Source: Paraburkholderia unamae
GTDB lineage: Bacteria > Pseudomonadota > Gammaproteobacteria > Burkholderiales > Burkholderiaceae
Reading direction: 5' to 3'
DNA length: 64,000 bases
Assembly (NCBI RefSeq): GCF_003268775.1
Contig: NZ_QLSU01000006.1
Span: 248,001-312,000 of the forward strand
The translations under genes were made by a program, and so were the position numbers. A model generated the notes under the pieces. The model had not been told where the DNA came from and did not search any database. It worked only from the letters and a program-made list of their open reading frames with translations. This document shows positions 61,215-64,000 of the stretch, one piece after another. Each line of letters opens with the position of its first letter. Position 1 is the stretch's first letter.

Positions 61215-62510
61215 ATGTCTGAACACACCGCTGACAACACAATCCACGCCGATATCGACGCTGAACACCACGCCGCCTGGGGCGCGCCGCCGAGCGAGCG
61301 CTATGAAGCGCTCGCGCGCGACTGGCGACCGCTCTTTACGCGCATACGCGCGAGCGCCGTCGAACGCGATATCGCTCACCGCCTGCCGCACGAGGAGATC
61401 AAGTGGCTGCGCGAGGCGGGCTTCACGCGCCTGCGTTTGCCGCGCGAGCAGGGCGGCGTGGCCGCGACGCTCCCTGAACTGTTCGGATTGCTGATCGAAC
61501 TGGGCGCCGCCGATACGAACGTGGTGAACGCGGTGCGCGCCCATCTGGGCTTTGTGGAAGACGTGCTCACCGCGCACGAAGCCGAATGGCAGGCGCACTG
61601 GCTGGGCAAGCTGTCCGCGGGCGAGCTGATCGGCGCGGGTCTGTCCGAAGCGGGCAGCGCGAAGGTCGGCACCTTCGCCACGACAATCACGCGCACGCCG
61701 CAAGGCATTCGCCTCAACGGGCGCAAGTTCTACACCACGGGCTCGCTGTTCGCCGACTGGGTGGCCGTTGCCGCGCAAGACGGCGAAAACACCGTTTATC
61801 TTCAGGTGCCGCGCGCGACGCCCGGCGTCGAGGTGATCGACGACTGGGACGGCTTCGGCCAGGCGCTCACGGCCAGCGGCACGGCGACCTTCGTGGATGT
61901 CGCCGTCGACCCCGACTGGATTCGTCCCTCGGATACGCGTTTCCCGTATGCGGTGGCGTTCTATCAGCTCGTGCATCTGGCGTCGCTGGCGGGCATCGGC
62001 CGCGCGCTCGCCGACGATGTCGCGCGCCGCGTGCGCCGTCGCGACCGCGTCTACAGCAACGGCAATGCCGGGCGCGTTGCCGACGACCCGCAGATTCTCC
62101 AGGTGGTCGGCCGCCTGCACAGCGCCGCCTATGCGGCGCGCGCGGTAGTGTTGCAGGCCGCGAAGGCGATCCAGCGCAGCTACGAAGCGCACCAGGACGC
62201 CGCCGCCGCGAGCGAATCGCGTCGTCAGGAGGTCCTCAGCCAGGCGGTTGTCCAGGCGCATGCCGACGCGCACATCGAAGTGGACCAGTCCGTCTCGGTC
62301 ATCACGCGGCTTGTGCTCGATGCGAGCACGGATCTCTTCGACGCGCTCGGCGCATCGGCCACGCTGCGCACCGAGGGGCTCGACCGCTACTGGCGCAATG
62401 CGCGCACCATCTCGTCGCATAACCCGCGCGTGTATCGCGAGCGGCAAGTCGGCGCGTTCGCCGTGAACGGCACCGTGCCGCCGAGTTTTTATCGCGTGGG
62501 CAAAGGTTGA
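61215..62510 (+). CDS. Acyl-CoA dehydrogenase-fold flavin monooxygenase (SfnB/DszC-like)
   Basis: A 431-residue protein of the acyl-CoA dehydrogenase fold in the SfnB/DszC group, which uses reduced flavin and oxygen rather than acyl-CoA. Features are IKWLREAGFTRLRLPREQGGVAATLPE, GAGLSEAGSAKVGTFATTITRTPQGIRLNGRKFYTTGSLFADWVAV and a C-terminal ALGASATLRTEGLDRYWRNARTISSHNPR. In DszC-DszA systems the pair oxidises then cleaves a thiophene or sulfone; a similar two-step route with the preceding gene is plausible. The start at 61215 lies 19 bp after the monooxygenase stop. Confidence 0.88.
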   Translation: MSEHTADNTIHADIDAEHHAAWGAPPSERYEALARDWRPLFTRIRASAVERDIAHRLPHEEIKWLREAGFTRLRLPREQGGVAATLPELFGLLIELGAADTNVVNAVRAHLGFVEDVLTAHEAEWQAHWLGKLSAGELIGAGLSEAGSAKVGTFATTITRTPQGIRLNGRKFYTTGSLFADWVAVAAQDGENTVYLQVPRATPGVEVIDDWDGFGQALTASGTATFVDVAVDPDWIRPSDTRFPYAVAFYQLVHLASLAGIGRALADDVARRVRRRDRVYSNGNAGRVADDPQILQVVGRLHSAAYAARAVVLQAAKAIQRSYEAHQDAAAASESRRQEVLSQAVVQAHADAHIEVDQSVSVITRLVLDASTDLFDALGASATLRTEGLDRYWRNARTISSHNPRVYRERQVGAFAVNGTVPPSFYRVGKG

Positions 62511-62556
62511 TTGCAGCAGTGAGCGCAGGCAGGCGGATCGCCGCTTGCCTGCGCGC

Positions 62557-63753
62557 TCAATGGACGTAGCCACCCTTGACGTAGCGCACCGGCTCCGCGT
62601 CGATGCGCAGCAGTAACGAGGTCAGCGGGTCGGCCCGGCCGCGCGTCACGCGTTCGCCGCGACCGCCACCCGCTGCGCACAGCAACGTGGCGTCGGCCCA
62701 TGCGGGGTCGCCCGGTTTCGCTTCGGCACGCAGCCAGCCGTCGCGGTCCGCGATCAACTGCGAGCCCGCGAAGCGTTGCGCCTCGATCCCCGCGATGCCC
62801 GCGAACGCATCCCAGGCGCCCGGCGTGACCGCCACGCACGACGCCTTCCCGCTCGTCCCCCAACGCGCCGCTTCGGACGGCGGCGGCAACGCGCCGTCGC
62901 GTGACAGCAGCAGCGTCTGCCAGCGCGGATCTTCGAGTGGCGGCGGCGCGGAAGCGTCGATCGCCACGGCGCGCACGCGCTGGCCCGCGCGCCAGCGGGC
63001 CAGCGGCTCAGCGGGCGCGTCGCCGCAGCGCACGTCTAGCGCGGGCAGCGCGACCGGCACCGGCCAGCCGTCGCCGTCCCGCACACCGCCGCCCGCTGCC
63101 AGGACCTTGAGGTAATCGAGAATCGCCCATGTGTCGGCGTCGCTCAGGCGCGACGCGAACGCGGGCATGGTTGGCGCGCCGTCGCGCGCATGCATGCCGT
63201 GCTGCACGCGCCAGAACAACTCGCCGTCCAGCCGGTGGCCGAGCAGCGGGCCGACCACGGTGGGCGGCCAGCGCACGAGCGAGGCGGCGCGCGGGCCGTC
63301 GCCGCGTCCCGTATCGCCGTGGCAGGCCGCGCAGTCGCGCGCATAGTGCAGCGCGCCGCGCGCGACGGCTTCCACCGAGAAGGGCGTGGTCTGGAAACTG
63401 GTGGGGACGGCGTCGGCGAGCCAGAGCGAGGTGTCGGGCCACGGGGCGAACCACGCCGCGAGAACGGCGGCGGCGAACAGGGCGAGGCGAAGCTTGCGCC
63501 AGAAGAGGCCCGCGATGGCGAGCAGCAGCGCGCCACCCGTGGTGGCGAGGGCGAGCGCCAGTTGGCGCGCGACGCCCGCATCGATCAGCAGGATCTCGAC
63601 CGCGAGCCGCTTCGGCCACGGCCAGGCGGGCTGGCCGTGGCTGTCACCCGCGAAGCCGAAAACGTGCGCCACGCCGCCCAGGGCGACCTGCGCGGCCTGT
63701 AGCACGCCAAGAAACGGATTGACCCAGGCGTTGCCGGAAAGCAGCGCGCTCAT
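62557..63753 (-). CDS. Membrane-associated c-type cytochrome protein
   Basis: A 398-residue protein with hydrophobic N-terminal segments (about 64-82 and 87-103), then a monohaem cytochrome c domain: CAACH at residues 141-145, and the likely axial methionine in APTMPAF near 196. The C-terminal ~180 residues match no domain I know and contain further cysteines. It lies 32 bp after the stop of an SsuB/TauB-type ATPase gene on the same strand, an odd setting for an electron-transfer protein. It may serve a periplasmic redox step linked to sulfonate metabolism. Confidence 0.7.
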   Translation of the reverse strand: MSALLSGNAWVNPFLGVLQAAQVALGGVAHVFGFAGDSHGQPAWPWPKRLAVEILLIDAGVARQLALALATTGGALLLAIAGLFWRKLRLALFAAAVLAAWFAPWPDTSLWLADAVPTSFQTTPFSVEAVARGALHYARDCAACHGDTGRGDGPRAASLVRWPPTVVGPLLGHRLDGELFWRVQHGMHARDGAPTMPAFASRLSDADTWAILDYLKVLAAGGGVRDGDGWPVPVALPALDVRCGDAPAEPLARWRAGQRVRAVAIDASAPPPLEDPRWQTLLLSRDGALPPPSEAARWGTSGKASCVAVTPGAWDAFAGIAGIEAQRFAGSQLIADRDGWLRAEAKPGDPAWADATLLCAAGGGRGERVTRGRADPLTSLLLRIDAEPVRYVKGGYVH

Positions 63754-63785
63754 CGGCGCGCCAGATGCAAAACGATTGGCATTGC

Positions 63786-64000
63786 TTACCAGCTCGCGTC
63801 GAGGCCAAGGTGATGCAAGGCTTCGCGGCGCAGCGCGGCAAAGGCGGGGTCGCCGCGATGGCGCGGATAGGGCAGATCGACATGCAGTTCCGCCGCGACG
63901 CGCGCGGGCCTCGGACCGAAGACGATCACGCGCTGCGCGAGAAAGAGCGCCTCCTCCACATCGTGCGTGACGAGCAGCGCGGAGAAGCGATCGCGCTGCC
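63786..64000 (-). CDS. ABC ATPase of SsuB/TauB type, C-terminal part (runs off window)
   Basis: The last 71 codons of a nitrate/sulfonate/taurine-type ABC ATPase, reading into the window from the right on the minus strand. It begins with FSALLVTHDVEEALFLAQRV, which contains the H-loop, then VFGPRPARVAAELHVDLPYPRHRG and ends LHHLGLDASW. The sequence is typical of SsuB/TauB C-termini. It probably energises a permease for the SsuA-like binding protein encoded at 58846, though the genes are on opposite strands. Confidence 0.88.
   Translation of the reverse strand, partial: QRDRFSALLVTHDVEEALFLAQRVIVFGPRPARVAAELHVDLPYPRHRGDPAFAALRREALHHLGLDASW

Noticed and set aside
1..64000. tRNA, rRNA, insertion sequences, prophage or CRISPR arrays
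   Set aside because: None seen on reading both strands; all large gaps are accounted for as promoter regions or short intergenic stretches.

Overview
The window is a 64 kb, GC-rich (roughly two-thirds G+C by eye) chromosomal segment from what looks like a Burkholderiaceae betaproteobacterium (Paraburkholderia, Burkholderia or Caballeronia type). The evidence for that is the codon use, the Gram-negative porin style, the LysR/MocR regulators and the density of organic-nitrogen and organosulfur scavenging operons. No rRNA, tRNA, insertion sequence, phage gene or CRISPR array was seen.

Region 1 (1-5.5 kb, plus strand) is the 3' part of a divergent urease operon: ureC (5' end cut by the window), ureG, ureD, then a NorQ/CbbQ-type MoxR AAA+ ATPase and a NorD/CbbO-type VWA protein, with overlapping or near-overlapping junctions. 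No ureE or ureF lies in the part visible.

Region 2 (5.5-16.7 kb) is the most interesting part. On the minus strand an AmiC-like cytosolic amide sensor and an AmiR-like ANTAR antiterminator precede an operon for the two subunits of an N,N-dimethylformamidase, a Rieske-oxygenase-like protein that has lost the normal metal ligands, a Sel1-repeat protein and a 99-residue unknown. Divergently, an Urt/Fmd-type binding protein, one permease and an amidase form a second operon. Both operons have a -24/-12 (sigma-54) promoter match, an upstream GCAC-N7-GTGC (NtrC-like) dyad, and a leader with a hexaloop hairpin, a shared 16-nt block and an intrinsic terminator. I read this as one nitrogen- and amide-controlled regulon in which AmiR antiterminates both transcripts.

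Region 3 (16.8-28.5 kb) holds a glutathione transferase; a LysR regulator divergent from a CitMHS transporter with a split AtuA pair; a GcvA-type LysR divergent from a two-subunit transketolase, a 3-hydroxyisobutyrate-dehydrogenase-like enzyme and an MHS-family transporter; and a MocR regulator.

Region 4 (28.5-36.1 kb) holds a porin-amidase-MFS operon on the minus strand, then an FAD amine oxidoreductase divergent from a SnoaL-like protein and an EamA exporter. Five TGGNNCCA boxes sit between the last two transcription units.

Region 5 (36.2-64 kb) is built from peptide/opine-type ABC transporters and bacterial-luciferase-like (NtaA/SnaA/DszA) monooxygenases. Two complete ABC operons lie back to back (36.2-42.9 kb minus, 43.3-52.7 kb plus). 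They are followed by a porin, an operon with two orphan binding proteins and an amidase, an SsuA-LLM monooxygenase-SfnB-like operon, and on the minus strand a cytochrome c gene behind the 3' end of an SsuB/TauB-type ATPase that runs off the window. The likely job of this part is uptake and oxidative cleavage of organosulfur or N-heterocyclic compounds; substrates cannot be read from sequence.
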